Assembly (NCBI GenBank): GCA_023447335.1 | Contig: JAEXOD010000113.1 | Span: forward strand, 1 to 17,864 | Reading direction: 5' to 3' | Source: Bacteroidota bacterium | GTDB lineage: Bacteria; Bacteroidota; Ignavibacteria; Ignavibacteriales; Melioribacteraceae | Length of the DNA stretch: 17,864 bases | In this document: in pieces, positions 8,727-16,228 of the stretch | Position numbering within the stretch: the first letter of the stretch is position 1 | Layout of the letters: every line of letters starts with the position of its first letter | The notes under the pieces: generated by a model | What the model was told of the DNA's origin: nothing | Seen by the model: only the letters and a program-made list of their open reading frames with translations | Database searches by the model: none | Program-made: the position numbers and the translations under genes

Positions 8727-10103
8727 ATGAAAAAGTTGTTAATTATATTTTTTATTATTTGTCCGTTGTTATATGCTCAAAATAAGTTGAATTTTGATTT
8801 TGATTACGGACGATTTCAATATGATTCTAATTCGGTATTTTTTGAAATGTACTATAATATTAATCAAAACACGATAGGGCACGTGATCAAAGCTGATTCC
8901 GTTTTTATTGGTGCTTTTATTAATGTTATTATACTTAACGAAGAAAATAATAATGAAATAATTAATAATACTTATCAAGTAGTTAACTCATTTCCACGAG
9001 TAGACTCCGTTCAAAATCAAAATTTGATCGGTAAAATCAATTATTTATTAGAGAGAGGAAAGTATAAACTGACTGTTTCTATTGTTGACGCATATAATTC
9101 TGATAATAAAAGAGAAATAAGCGATAAGATTGTTATAATACCTTTTAATAGTAACAACTTTATGATTAGTGATATTCAATTAGCAAGTAATATAAAACAA
9201 GAAGGCTCTAATCCGAATTCTTATTTTTACAAGAATAGTTATGAAGTAACTCCAAATCCGGTCGGAATTTATGGTGAAAATCTTCCTGTATTGTTTTATT
9301 ATAACGAATTATATAACATCTCTGACGAAAGATACAAAAACTCGTTAATCTTAGAACGTTTAATAGTTGATTCGTACGGTAGAATTGTTAATAAAAAAGT
9401 TCGTGCCATAAATAGCAATAGTAATTCAATTGTCGAAGTAGGTCATTTAAATCTAATGAAATATCCGTCCGGAATTTATAACTTGGTTTTAAATTTAATT
9501 GATACAAGCAAAGCTCTCGGATTAACTAGCAGTAAAAAATTCTATTTAGTAAATAAAAATATACAAGATACTGTTAAATATAGTAATAAAGGTTTAGATT
9601 TACTAAGCAGTGAATACGGGGCTATGGAAATTGACGAAATTGACCAAATGTTTGGATATTGTAAATATATTGCAACAGAGCAAGAGAAAGCCCAATTTAA
9701 CAAATTAGACTCCCTCAGCGCAAAAAGAGAATTTATGTTTAACTTCTGGAAAAAAAGAGATGCTACACTTGAAACTCCGGAAAATGAGTATAAAAATGAT
9801 TACTTTAAACGTGTTGAGTATGCACGTGTAAAATTCACGGAATTCCAAAAACACGGAGCATTAACCGATAGAGGACGGATTTATTTGATATTCGGTGAAC
9901 CTGATGAAATTGATTTTAGACATAACCAAGTAGACTCGAAACCATATCAAGTATGGTACTATAATTCTATTGAAGGGGGGGTTGAATTTATCTTTGCAGA
10001 TCTTAGCGGCTATTCTCAGTTTGAATTAATTCATTCAACCAAACGTGGTGAATTAAGAGATGATAATTATATGAATAGAATTAAACAAGCTAAAGATTAT
10101 TAA
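8727..10103 (+). CDS. GWxTD-domain exported protein, copy 1
   Basis: This 458-residue exported protein of unknown function has a signal peptide at about 1-17 (ending LYA|Q). A beta-rich N-terminal region begins NKLNFDFDYGRFQYDS. The C-terminal third matches the GWxTD family: FWKKRDATLETPENEYK, then GALTDRGRIYLIFGEPDEID (377-396), then WYYNSIEGGVEFIFADL and STKRGELRDDN. The name motif G-W-x-T-D reads GALTD here, so the Trp is replaced by Ala. GWxTD proteins are known from Ignavibacteria, Acidobacteria and related groups but have no proven function that I know of. Start 8727 has AGGA at 8716-8719 with 7-base spacing. A run of seven G (9975-9981) encodes part of the conserved EGGV segment. The next gene is a clear paralogue of similar length, which points to tandem duplication. 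The cellular location is probably periplasm or outer membrane; no lipobox is seen. Confidence 0.87.
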   Translation: MKKLLIIFFIICPLLYAQNKLNFDFDYGRFQYDSNSVFFEMYYNINQNTIGHVIKADSVFIGAFINVIILNEENNNEIINNTYQVVNSFPRVDSVQNQNLIGKINYLLERGKYKLTVSIVDAYNSDNKREISDKIVIIPFNSNNFMISDIQLASNIKQEGSNPNSYFYKNSYEVTPNPVGIYGENLPVLFYYNELYNISDERYKNSLILERLIVDSYGRIVNKKVRAINSNSNSIVEVGHLNLMKYPSGIYNLVLNLIDTSKALGLTSSKKFYLVNKNIQDTVKYSNKGLDLLSSEYGAMEIDEIDQMFGYCKYIATEQEKAQFNKLDSLSAKREFMFNFWKKRDATLETPENEYKNDYFKRVEYARVKFTEFQKHGALTDRGRIYLIFGEPDEIDFRHNQVDSKPYQVWYYNSIEGGVEFIFADLSGYSQFELIHSTKRGELRDDNYMNRIKQAKDY

Positions 10104-10138
10104 CGAAACAAAATTATTTTACGGTTTTATAATTTAAT

Positions 10139-10168
10139 TTGACAAAGTAAAGAAATTTTAAAAATAAT
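10139..10168 (+). promoter_or_regulatory. Candidate promoter of the second GWxTD gene and downstream genes
   Basis: A perfect TTGACA (10139-10144) is followed after 18 bases by AATAAT (10163-10168), 5 of 6 to TATAAT. It lies in the 146-base gap before the start at 10250, so a transcript would carry a leader of roughly 75 bases. The gap also holds a weak AT-only inverted repeat (10111-10117 with 10129-10135) that could be a poor terminator for copy 1. Confidence 0.5.
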
Positions 10169-10202
10169 AAACACATATTATGACGTTTTATTTTGCGTCG
10201 AT

Positions 10203-10229
10203 ATGCAATATAAATGCAGATATTTGCAT
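10203..10229 (+). repeat. Imperfect inverted repeat with three ATGCA half-sites in the leader
   Basis: ATGCAATAT (10203-10211) pairs with ATATTTGCAT (10220-10229) with one bulged base. The loop (10212-10219) contains a further ATGCA. Just upstream, GACG (10182-10185) and CGTC (10196-10199) form another short hairpin. The element ends 20 bases before the start at 10250. It could be an operator or an mRNA structure; the sequence alone does not decide. Confidence 0.45.
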
Positions 10230-10249
10230 CATAACTTTATAAAGACATT

Positions 10250-11614
10250 ATGAAAAAAAATACTTTTATATTATTCTTCCTATTTGTATCACTTAGCTTG
10301 TTTGGGCAAAAAAAATTAAACTTCGAATTTGATTATGCACAATTTGCTTATGATAGCACTTCCAATTATGTTGAGTTATATTTTTCGTTTGATCAAACCG
10401 GTTTAACCCTTCAGAAAGGTGATTCCGTAAATTTTAATGCCGGCAGAATATACCTCCAGATTAAAGATTCATTAAATAACTATTTAGTGAATAAAGAATT
10501 CAGAGCCTCAAGCCCATACAGAGAGGAAATCGAATCTAAATTATTAATCACAAAAATGGCATTTGCCTTAAAACCGGGAATTTACACTGTCCACATTATA
10601 GGTAGAGATGATGTAGATACAACGAAATCTAAAACTATTGAAGAAAAAATAAAAGTTACTTTGTTTTTAACAAATGAGTTCAGGATAAGTGATATTGAAC
10701 TTGCCCGTACTATAAAAACTGAAAATGTGAATCCTAATTCTGTCTTTTATAAAAACACTATCGAAGTTATTCCTAATCCGGCTATATTATATTCTGCAGG
10801 ATCACCCGTTGCTTACTATTATGCTGAGCTATATAACCTTAATAATACTAAAGTAAAAAAAGAATTTACATTGATAAGGTATTTATATAATAGCAAGGGG
10901 AAAGAAATAAATAAAAAGGAAAAAATTGTAAAAAGAGACAAAAACTCAATAGTTGAGGTCGGTTTAGTAAACATGATAAAATACCCGACCGATACTTACA
11001 ACCTTGTTTTAGCATTAATAGACTCTGTAAATAATAAAGTTGTTTTTTCTAACAAACGATTTTTTTATTATAATCCAAGCTTTAAGGATACAACTGTTGC
11101 AACAATTAATCAAGCCGGATATCTAAGTAGTGAGTTTGCAGTTTATACGGAAGAGGAATGTGACGACCTATTTGAGAAGTCGCGTTATATTGCTTCTAGT
11201 AGAGAAATTGAACAGTATAAAAAGCTTGATTCGGTAAATACAAAAAGAGATTTTTTGTTTAGATTTTGGAAAGCTCGAGATTTAGAACCTGAAACTGAAA
11301 AATTTGAATTTAAGGACAAATACTTCAGCGGTATTGAGTATTGTAACAATAAATATAGCACTTTTAATAAAAAGGGATATAAAACTGATAGGGGAAGAGT
11401 TTATTTGCTTTACGGAGAGCCTGATCAAGTTGATATGTATCCAAATGAAACAAACATGAAACCATATGAAATTTGGTATTATAATAGAGTGGAAGGTGGG
11501 GTTTTATTTATTTTTGGGGATCTAACCGGATATAATGATTATGAATTGCTATCTTCTACAAAACGCGGTGAAATTAGGGACGATAACTGGCAAAGAAGAA
11601 TAACAACAAATTAA
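10250..11614 (+). CDS. GWxTD-domain exported protein, copy 2
   Basis: This 454-residue paralogue of the preceding gene has a signal peptide at about 1-19 (ending LFG|Q). It shares blocks along its whole length with copy 1: KLNFEFDY..F.YDS at the N-terminus; ISDIELA..IK.E..NPNS.FYKN..EV.PNP in the middle; and FWKARDLEPE, GYKTDRGRVYLLYGEPDQVD (376-395), WYYNRVEGGVLFIF and STKRGEIRDDNWQRRI at the end. The name motif reads GYKTD, with Tyr in place of Trp, a milder change than Ala in copy 1. Function is unknown. No clear Shine-Dalgarno sequence lies before ATG 10250 (upstream is AAAGACATT), unlike most genes here, and a structured leader precedes it. The next gene starts 2 bases after the stop, so it appears to head the LPS, peptidoglycan and ATP synthase series and may have an envelope role. 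Confidence 0.88.
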   Translation: MKKNTFILFFLFVSLSLFGQKKLNFEFDYAQFAYDSTSNYVELYFSFDQTGLTLQKGDSVNFNAGRIYLQIKDSLNNYLVNKEFRASSPYREEIESKLLITKMAFALKPGIYTVHIIGRDDVDTTKSKTIEEKIKVTLFLTNEFRISDIELARTIKTENVNPNSVFYKNTIEVIPNPAILYSAGSPVAYYYAELYNLNNTKVKKEFTLIRYLYNSKGKEINKKEKIVKRDKNSIVEVGLVNMIKYPTDTYNLVLALIDSVNNKVVFSNKRFFYYNPSFKDTTVATINQAGYLSSEFAVYTEEECDDLFEKSRYIASSREIEQYKKLDSVNTKRDFLFRFWKARDLEPETEKFEFKDKYFSGIEYCNNKYSTFNKKGYKTDRGRVYLLYGEPDQVDMYPNETNMKPYEIWYYNRVEGGVLFIFGDLTGYNDYELLSSTKRGEIRDDNWQRRITTN

Positions 11615-11616
11615 TT

Positions 11617-12498
11617 ATGTCATTTGATAAAAATAAATATGAATTTAAGATATTTTCGTTTTTTGTATGGTTAGTCCGGAAAATCGGAGCTAAAAATGTT
11701 AAATATCTGGCTAAAGTATTAGCGTTTTTATTCTTCTATATCCTTAGAGTTAGACGAAAGGTCGTATTTAAAAATTTATTACTTGCATTTCCGTATTTTG
11801 ATAAGCAAAAAATAAAAAAAATTGCTTTTGACAACTATTATAATATTGGATTAACATTTTTAGATGCAATGCTTATTCCTAAAATGACAAAGGAGGAAGT
11901 TTTAGGCAATGTTATGCCGATAAACATTGAAGTTTTGGAAGAAGCGATTAAAGAAGAGAAGGGGATTTTTTTGTTAACGGCACATTTTGGTAATTGGGAA
12001 CTTGGTGCTGTTTCGGTGGGTGCGAGAATAGGACTTCCGATTAATGTTCTTGTAAAACCACAAAGGAATAAACTTGTTTCTGACTGGATGGATAAAATGC
12101 GTTCAACTTTTGGAAATAAAGTAATTTGTCTTGGGACAAATGTTAGGGAAATTTATAAAGCAATTTTAGATAAAGGGCTAGTAGGAGTAGTAGGAGATCA
12201 AAGAGGACCAAGAGAAAACGGTATTAGGGTTGATATGTTTGGGCAGAGTACTTCTACTTATCCGGGTACTGCAGCAATTGCGCTAAAACTTAAAGCTAAA
12301 TTAATAACGGTAATTTCATATAGAAGACCTGATTATAAATACAATTGTGTTTTTGAAGAAATTGACTTGCCAAAAAACTATACCGATATAAATGATGCTA
12401 TCAAAGAAATAAATCAAAAATATATGAATATTTTAGAAAAATATGTGTCATTATATCCCGAGCAGTGGTTTTGGATGCATAATATTTGGAAATATTGA
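11617..12498 (+). CDS. Lysophospholipid/lipid A acyltransferase, LpxL/HtrB family
   Basis: This 293-residue inner-membrane enzyme is predicted to add a secondary acyl chain to lipid A. An N-terminal hydrophobic segment (about 26-44, with LAFLFFYILRV) is followed by the NLLLAFP block. The catalytic HxxxxE motif is intact as HFGNWE (H123, E128). VVGDQRGP (191-198) and the RVDMFGQ...TYPGTAAIALKLKAKL segment match the family. The C-terminus has the usual YPEQWFWMHNIWK ending, and the length fits the family (about 290-310). It starts 2 bases after the GWxTD stop without a clear ribosome site, so translation is probably coupled. Its stop shares a base with the start of the heptosyltransferase gene (TGATG), which supports LPS assembly. 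Which acyl position it modifies, and whether the acceptor is LPS or another lipid, cannot be told from sequence. Confidence 0.9.
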   Translation: MSFDKNKYEFKIFSFFVWLVRKIGAKNVKYLAKVLAFLFFYILRVRRKVVFKNLLLAFPYFDKQKIKKIAFDNYYNIGLTFLDAMLIPKMTKEEVLGNVMPINIEVLEEAIKEEKGIFLLTAHFGNWELGAVSVGARIGLPINVLVKPQRNKLVSDWMDKMRSTFGNKVICLGTNVREIYKAILDKGLVGVVGDQRGPRENGIRVDMFGQSTSTYPGTAAIALKLKAKLITVISYRRPDYKYNCVFEEIDLPKNYTDINDAIKEINQKYMNILEKYVSLYPEQWFWMHNIWKY

Positions 12499-13514
12499 TG
12501 GATAATATACTTGTAATTCAAACTGCATTTATCGGTGATGCAGTGCTTACTCTGCCTTTGATTCAACAAATAAAACTGAAATATCCTAACTCATCACTCG
12601 ATGTTTTAGCAATTCCTTCATCAAAAGAAATTTTTGAAAATTCTCCATACGTTAATAATGTATTCATATATGATAAACGAAATACTGAAAAAGGTATAAG
12701 GGCATTATTAAAACTCGGGAAAAAATTGAAGGGAAATAAATACACTCTCCTTTTTTCTCCTCACAGATCTTTTAGAAGTTCTGTATTAGTAATGCTAAGC
12801 GGTGTAAAAGAAACATACGGATTTGATAACTCTTCGCTTAAGTATGTATATAGAAATATAATAACATATAATATCGAAGAACACGAAGTTTTACGTAATT
12901 TACGACTAATAAGCTTTGATGAAAAAGAGGATGATTGGCGAAAATTACCAATTTTAAGTATTCCGCAAACCACAAAAGAAAAAGTTAATGAGTTTCTTAA
13001 ATTAAATAACATTGATAAATTTATTTGTGTTGCTCCGGGTACGGTATGGGAAACAAAAAAATATCCTACAGATTACTTTGTAAAAATTGTAAAGTATTTT
13101 TCGGATAGAGATTATAATGTAATTATAACCGGTAGCAAAAATGAAAAAGAACTTTGCGAAAAATTTATTGCCATTAATAAGAATGTTATAAATGTTGCAG
13201 GCACTTTTACAATTCCTGAAACGATTGAACTGATAGGATATGCAAAATTATTAATTTGTAATGATAGTGCTCCAACCCATTTTGGAATGATTAAAGATAT
13301 TAAAGTATTAACGTTATATTGTTCTACAGTTGCAGAGTTCGGATTTTATCCGTATAATAGTAAAAGCAAATATTTAAGTTATGATAATTTAAAGTGTAAA
13401 CCTTGCGGAATTCACGGATTTACGGATTGTCCGATAAAAACTTTTGAATGTGGAATTAATTTATCACCGGAAATAGTAATAGAAGAGGCGAAAAAGTTAT
13501 TAAATGATTTTTAA
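12498..13514 (+). CDS. waaF: ADP-heptose--LPS heptosyltransferase, glycosyltransferase family 9
   Basis: This 338-residue cytoplasmic or membrane-associated transferase builds the LPS inner core from ADP-heptose. The N-terminus has the family pattern NILVIQTAFIGDAVLTLPLI, followed by KLKYPNSSLDVLA. The C-terminal Rossmann half contains ICVAPGTVWETKKYP, and the donor-site motif ND(S/T)xxxH is present as N255-D256-S257...H261. Near the end is a Cys-rich stretch (KCKPCGIHGFTDCP...ECGI), also seen in WaaF-type enzymes. I start at ATG 12498, which overlaps the previous stop by one base and has GGA seven bases upstream. An in-frame TTG at 12486 would add four residues but is less likely. WaaF and WaaC are close relatives, so the exact heptose added is inferred. 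It lies between an acyltransferase and an M23 peptidase gene. Confidence 0.87.
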   Translation: MDNILVIQTAFIGDAVLTLPLIQQIKLKYPNSSLDVLAIPSSKEIFENSPYVNNVFIYDKRNTEKGIRALLKLGKKLKGNKYTLLFSPHRSFRSSVLVMLSGVKETYGFDNSSLKYVYRNIITYNIEEHEVLRNLRLISFDEKEDDWRKLPILSIPQTTKEKVNEFLKLNNIDKFICVAPGTVWETKKYPTDYFVKIVKYFSDRDYNVIITGSKNEKELCEKFIAINKNVINVAGTFTIPETIELIGYAKLLICNDSAPTHFGMIKDIKVLTLYCSTVAEFGFYPYNSKSKYLSYDNLKCKPCGIHGFTDCPIKTFECGINLSPEIVIEEAKKLLNDF

Positions 13515-14370
13515 GTTAAAAAAAATCACTTGGAATGAAATAAAATCGGCTGCGGTTTATGTTACTCCTCATTTACCGATGATGCAAACTCAACGATATA
13601 AATTCTCGTTAATTAGTGCATTTTTGTGGGTTACCTTATTTGTTTTCATTAACTGGTTTTTACTTATAATAATATTGGGTATTACACCTTTAAAAGATTA
13701 TGTTTTTGCTATTGATAGCGAAGCAGTATTCGAACAATCGGCAAAGATTGACGAACTGGAAAAAAAAGTTAGATTTTTACGTAGGGAACTTGAAACTATT
13801 GTTACGAATGAAAAAAAGTTAAAATATGCTTTAATACTAGGCGGAGCTGATTCATTATTATCAAATGATAAAAAATTGGATAAAGACAAAATATTGGATT
13901 CTTTGAAAAAAAGTACTCCTACAAAAAAGATGAATAAAGGGGATATATTAGGCGGGATAAAAGAACTAATAGCAAATATTATACATTATGATAATGAAAA
14001 TCCAATATTTATTTCTCCGTGTTACGGAATAATTGTTAAAGACTTTAATCCTGAACAGGGGCACTTCGGAGTTGATTACGGTATTAAAAGCGGAACTCCT
14101 GTTGTAGCCGTAAGCGGCGGATTAATAATATTTTCGGGATATACAAGTGATGACGGCAATACGGTTATAATACAACACGGTGAAAATTATATTAGTATTT
14201 ATAAACATTTATCGGTATTAATTAAAAAACAGAGAGATAAAGTAGAAATCGGCGAAACTATTGCATTAAGCGGAAATAGCGGTTATAATACTTCCGGCTC
14301 TCATTTGCATTTGGAAATTTGGCTTACCGGAAAACCGATAGACCCTAAAAAAGTTATTGTGAAGAATTAG
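13504..14370 (+). CDS. Membrane-anchored M23 (LytM) metallopeptidase with coiled coil
   Basis: This 288-residue zinc peptidase is predicted to cut peptidoglycan cross-bridges from a membrane anchor. The order is: a short cytoplasmic N-tail; one transmembrane helix (about 36-60, with LWVTLFVFINWFLLIIIL); a coiled coil (about 77-105, with KIDELEKKVRFLRREL); a linker; and the LytM domain (about 165-285). Zinc and catalytic motifs are intact: HxxxD as H187-x3-D191 and HxH as H267-x-H269 (HLHLE). The helper segment IYKHLS is also present. The gene overlaps the heptosyltransferase by 11 bases. It is followed directly by a bactofilin gene. Linked bactofilin and M23 genes are a known arrangement in which the scaffold positions the hydrolase for cell-shape control, as described for BacA/LmdC. 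It is probably an active enzyme rather than an EnvC-like degenerate activator, because all metal ligands remain. Confidence 0.92.
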   Translation: MIFKLKKITWNEIKSAAVYVTPHLPMMQTQRYKFSLISAFLWVTLFVFINWFLLIIILGITPLKDYVFAIDSEAVFEQSAKIDELEKKVRFLRRELETIVTNEKKLKYALILGGADSLLSNDKKLDKDKILDSLKKSTPTKKMNKGDILGGIKELIANIIHYDNENPIFISPCYGIIVKDFNPEQGHFGVDYGIKSGTPVVAVSGGLIIFSGYTSDDGNTVIIQHGENYISIYKHLSVLIKKQRDKVEIGETIALSGNSGYNTSGSHLHLEIWLTGKPIDPKKVIVKN

Positions 14371-14378
14371 GAGTTTAT

Positions 14379-14732
14379 ATGTCATTAAAGAAAGAACACC
14401 CTTTAGCACATGATGTTACAATATTAAGTAGTGTAACCGGAATTGAAGGAAATTTGTATTCAAAAGGAAATGTTAGAGTTGACGGGATAGTAAAAGGAAA
14501 TATCACAACCGAAGGTAATTTAACATTGGGAGAGCAGTCTGAAGTTGTAGGTGATGCTACTGCCAAAAATATTACTCTCTGCGGAAAGTTTAAAGGTAAA
14601 TTAAATAGTAGTGAAAAAATTGTTATTGAAAAAACTGCTGAATTGGAAGGCGATTTAACTGCAAAAATCTTAATTATTCAAGAAGGGGCTAAATTTAACG
14701 GCAAAAGTAGTATGAACGGAATTACCGAATAA
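14379..14732 (+). CDS. Bactofilin (polymer-forming cytoskeletal protein)
   Basis: This is a 117-residue bactofilin of typical small size. A short N-tail (MSLKKEHPLAHDVT) leads into a right-handed beta-helix core (about 15-110) seen as repeating strand and glycine patterns: GIEGNLYSKGNVRVDGIVKGNI, TTEGNLTLGEQSEVVGDATA and ITLCGKFKGKLNS. Family knowledge says bactofilins polymerise without nucleotide and bind the inner membrane as platforms for cell-wall enzymes. AGGAG (14369-14373) lies 5 bases before the start, the strongest ribosome site in this part of the operon, in line with a structural protein needed in many copies. The M23 gene upstream is a likely partner. The stop codon abuts the atpZ start with no spacing, so it is translationally coupled to the ATP synthase genes. 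Confidence 0.93.
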   Translation: MSLKKEHPLAHDVTILSSVTGIEGNLYSKGNVRVDGIVKGNITTEGNLTLGEQSEVVGDATAKNITLCGKFKGKLNSSEKIVIEKTAELEGDLTAKILIIQEGAKFNGKSSMNGITE

Positions 14733-14981
14733 ATGATTACCAATAAAGAAGAATCTGGTAGACAATTAAGATTAGTAGGTCCTTATTTAGGATTAGGAAC
14801 TCAACTTGCTGCAACAATTGTTTTAATGTTTTTTCTTGGATATTATCTGGATCATAAAATTGATACTTTCCCTTGGTTAAGTTTAATATTGGGGTTATTT
14901 GGCGGATTTGCGGGGATATATAATTTTATAAAAACTGTTTTAGAATTAAATAAGAAGAGTAAAAATATTGAAAAAAAATAG
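14733..14981 (+). CDS. atpZ: AtpZ/AtpI-like ATP synthase assembly protein
   Basis: This is an 82-residue membrane protein at the head of the ATP synthase operon. Two transmembrane helices are visible (about 17-38, LGLGTQLAATIVLMFFLGYYL; and about 47-67, PWLSLILGLFGGFAGIYNFI), separated by the family loop LDHKIDTFPW. The family is annotated as a putative F0F1 accessory or Ca2+/Mg2+ transporter; in bacteria studied, AtpZ and AtpI act in c-ring and stalk assembly. It begins directly after the bactofilin stop codon. Its last codons lie in a run of eight A residues that overlaps the start of the next gene. Confidence 0.88.
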   Translation: MITNKEESGRQLRLVGPYLGLGTQLAATIVLMFFLGYYLDHKIDTFPWLSLILGLFGGFAGIYNFIKTVLELNKKSKNIEKK

Positions 14982-15363
14982 TTTTTTTGTATATTTTTTT
15001 GTTTTAGTTTTAATAATACCGTCAGTTTTATATTCGGTAAATGTTATTCCATTTCAATTTTTTTATTCGTTTTTGATATCCTACTTGCTTAATTTTTTAA
15101 ATACTTTTACAGCAATTAAACTGTTTGACAGATCTATACAGGGGTCTAATAAGTTATTTTTAATAAATGTTTTAGGCGGAATGGGTCTAAGGATAATATT
15201 TTTACTAATTTGTATATTATTAATAATAAAACTCTTGAATATTGACAAATATATTTTTATTTTTACATTCTTTATTATATACTTTTTTTTATTGATAGCA
15301 GAAATTATTTATTACAACACGAAATTAAAATTTAAGAAAATAAATGTTGATAACGGAAACTAA
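14968..15363 (+). CDS. atpI: AtpI-like four-helix membrane protein
   Basis: This is a 131-residue integral membrane protein between atpZ and atpB. Four hydrophobic segments are visible at about 6-24, 31-53, 64-91 and 95-116, followed by a basic tail (KLKFKKINVDNGN). Sequence motifs are weak. Size, helix count and position point to the ATP synthase I chain family, thought to help assemble the c-ring. The frame has no early ATG, and I use TTG 14968 with the purine-rich AGAAGAG (14953-14959) upstream. This gives a 14-base overlap with atpZ. The end overlaps atpB by 20 bases. It is very Phe, Ile and Leu rich and AT-rich, as is usual for this poorly conserved subunit. The call rests mainly on context. 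Confidence 0.65.
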   Translation: MKKNSFFVYFFVLVLIIPSVLYSVNVIPFQFFYSFLISYLLNFLNTFTAIKLFDRSIQGSNKLFLINVLGGMGLRIIFLLICILLIIKLLNIDKYIFIFTFFIIYFFLLIAEIIYYNTKLKFKKINVDNGN

Positions 15364-16198
15364 GGCAATAACCGACACGCTTCATAAAGTAGTTGCGGAT
15401 ACTACTTCAAAAGCACAAGATACCGGCTGGATATTACATCATATTCTAGACGGTAAAGTATTAGATTTCTCTCCATTTACAATGATTCCGCTGCCTCAAA
15501 TTCACTTATTCGGAATTGACTTATCAATTACACGACATCTTGTTTTTATGTGGATTGCAGCAATAATAATGATATTAGTCCTTAGAAAGGTTGCAAATTC
15601 ATATAAAAAATCTTATGTTCCCAAAGGGCTTACAAATGCGGTTGAAACTTTAATTTTGTTTGTTCGAGATGAAATAGTAAAACCGAATATTGGCAAAGGG
15701 TATGAGAAGTTTTTACCCTATCTGCTAACAGTTTTCTTTTTCATTTTTGTGTGTAACTTCTTAGGGTTAATTCCTTACGGAGCTACTGCAACAAGTAATA
15801 TATCGGTTACTGCAACATTGGCATTATTCACGTTTTTTATAACCCAAATGGGCGGTATTATGAAAAACGGCTTTTTTGGTTACTTTAAGGGACTTGTACC
15901 ACACGGCATACCTTTTTGGCTATTACCGATTATGGTGGTAGTTGAACTATTAGGATTATTTACAAAGCCGTTTGCATTGGCAATACGTCTTTTTGCCAAT
16001 ATGACTGCAGGTCATATTGTTATTTATGCATTATTAGGTTTAATATTTATATTACATACATATTTTGTCGCACCGGTATCGGTAGCATTTGCATTGTTTA
16101 TATTCTTCTTGGAAATACTTGTTGCCGTATTACAAGCATATATATTTACAATGTTATCTTCATTGTTTATCGGAATGGCAGTACATCAAGAACATTAA
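15344..16198 (+). CDS. atpB: ATP synthase Fo subunit a
   Basis: This is a 284-residue stator subunit that carries the proton half-channels beside the c-ring. The essential arginine (Arg210 in E. coli) is present as R215 in LAIRLFANMTAGH. Other family blocks include KFLPYLLTVFFFIFVCNFLGLIPYG, SNISVTATLAL and a C-terminal LEILVAVLQAYIFTMLSSLFIGMAV. The N-terminus carries a roughly 40-residue extension before the first helix (about 65-82), common in Bacteroidota-type subunit a. ATG 15344 overlaps atpI by 20 bases and has only a weak AAGAAA upstream; TTG is the next codon. Translation is probably coupled to atpI. Confidence 0.95.
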   Translation: MLITETKAITDTLHKVVADTTSKAQDTGWILHHILDGKVLDFSPFTMIPLPQIHLFGIDLSITRHLVFMWIAAIIMILVLRKVANSYKKSYVPKGLTNAVETLILFVRDEIVKPNIGKGYEKFLPYLLTVFFFIFVCNFLGLIPYGATATSNISVTATLALFTFFITQMGGIMKNGFFGYFKGLVPHGIPFWLLPIMVVVELLGLFTKPFALAIRLFANMTAGHIVIYALLGLIFILHTYFVAPVSVAFALFIFFLEILVAVLQAYIFTMLSSLFIGMAVHQEH

Positions 16199-16228
16199 TA
16201 AATAATTAATTATATACGGAGGAAATAA

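Noticed and set aside
8711..8729. Near-identical openings (ATGAAAAAGTT) of three genes as a repeat or regulatory element
   Set aside because: They encode Met-Lys-Lys-Leu of signal peptides, a common convergence in Lys/Leu-rich leaders.
12486..12497. TTG start for the heptosyltransferase
   Set aside because: ATG 12498 is four codons later, gives the typical family N-terminus and has a better-spaced purine site.
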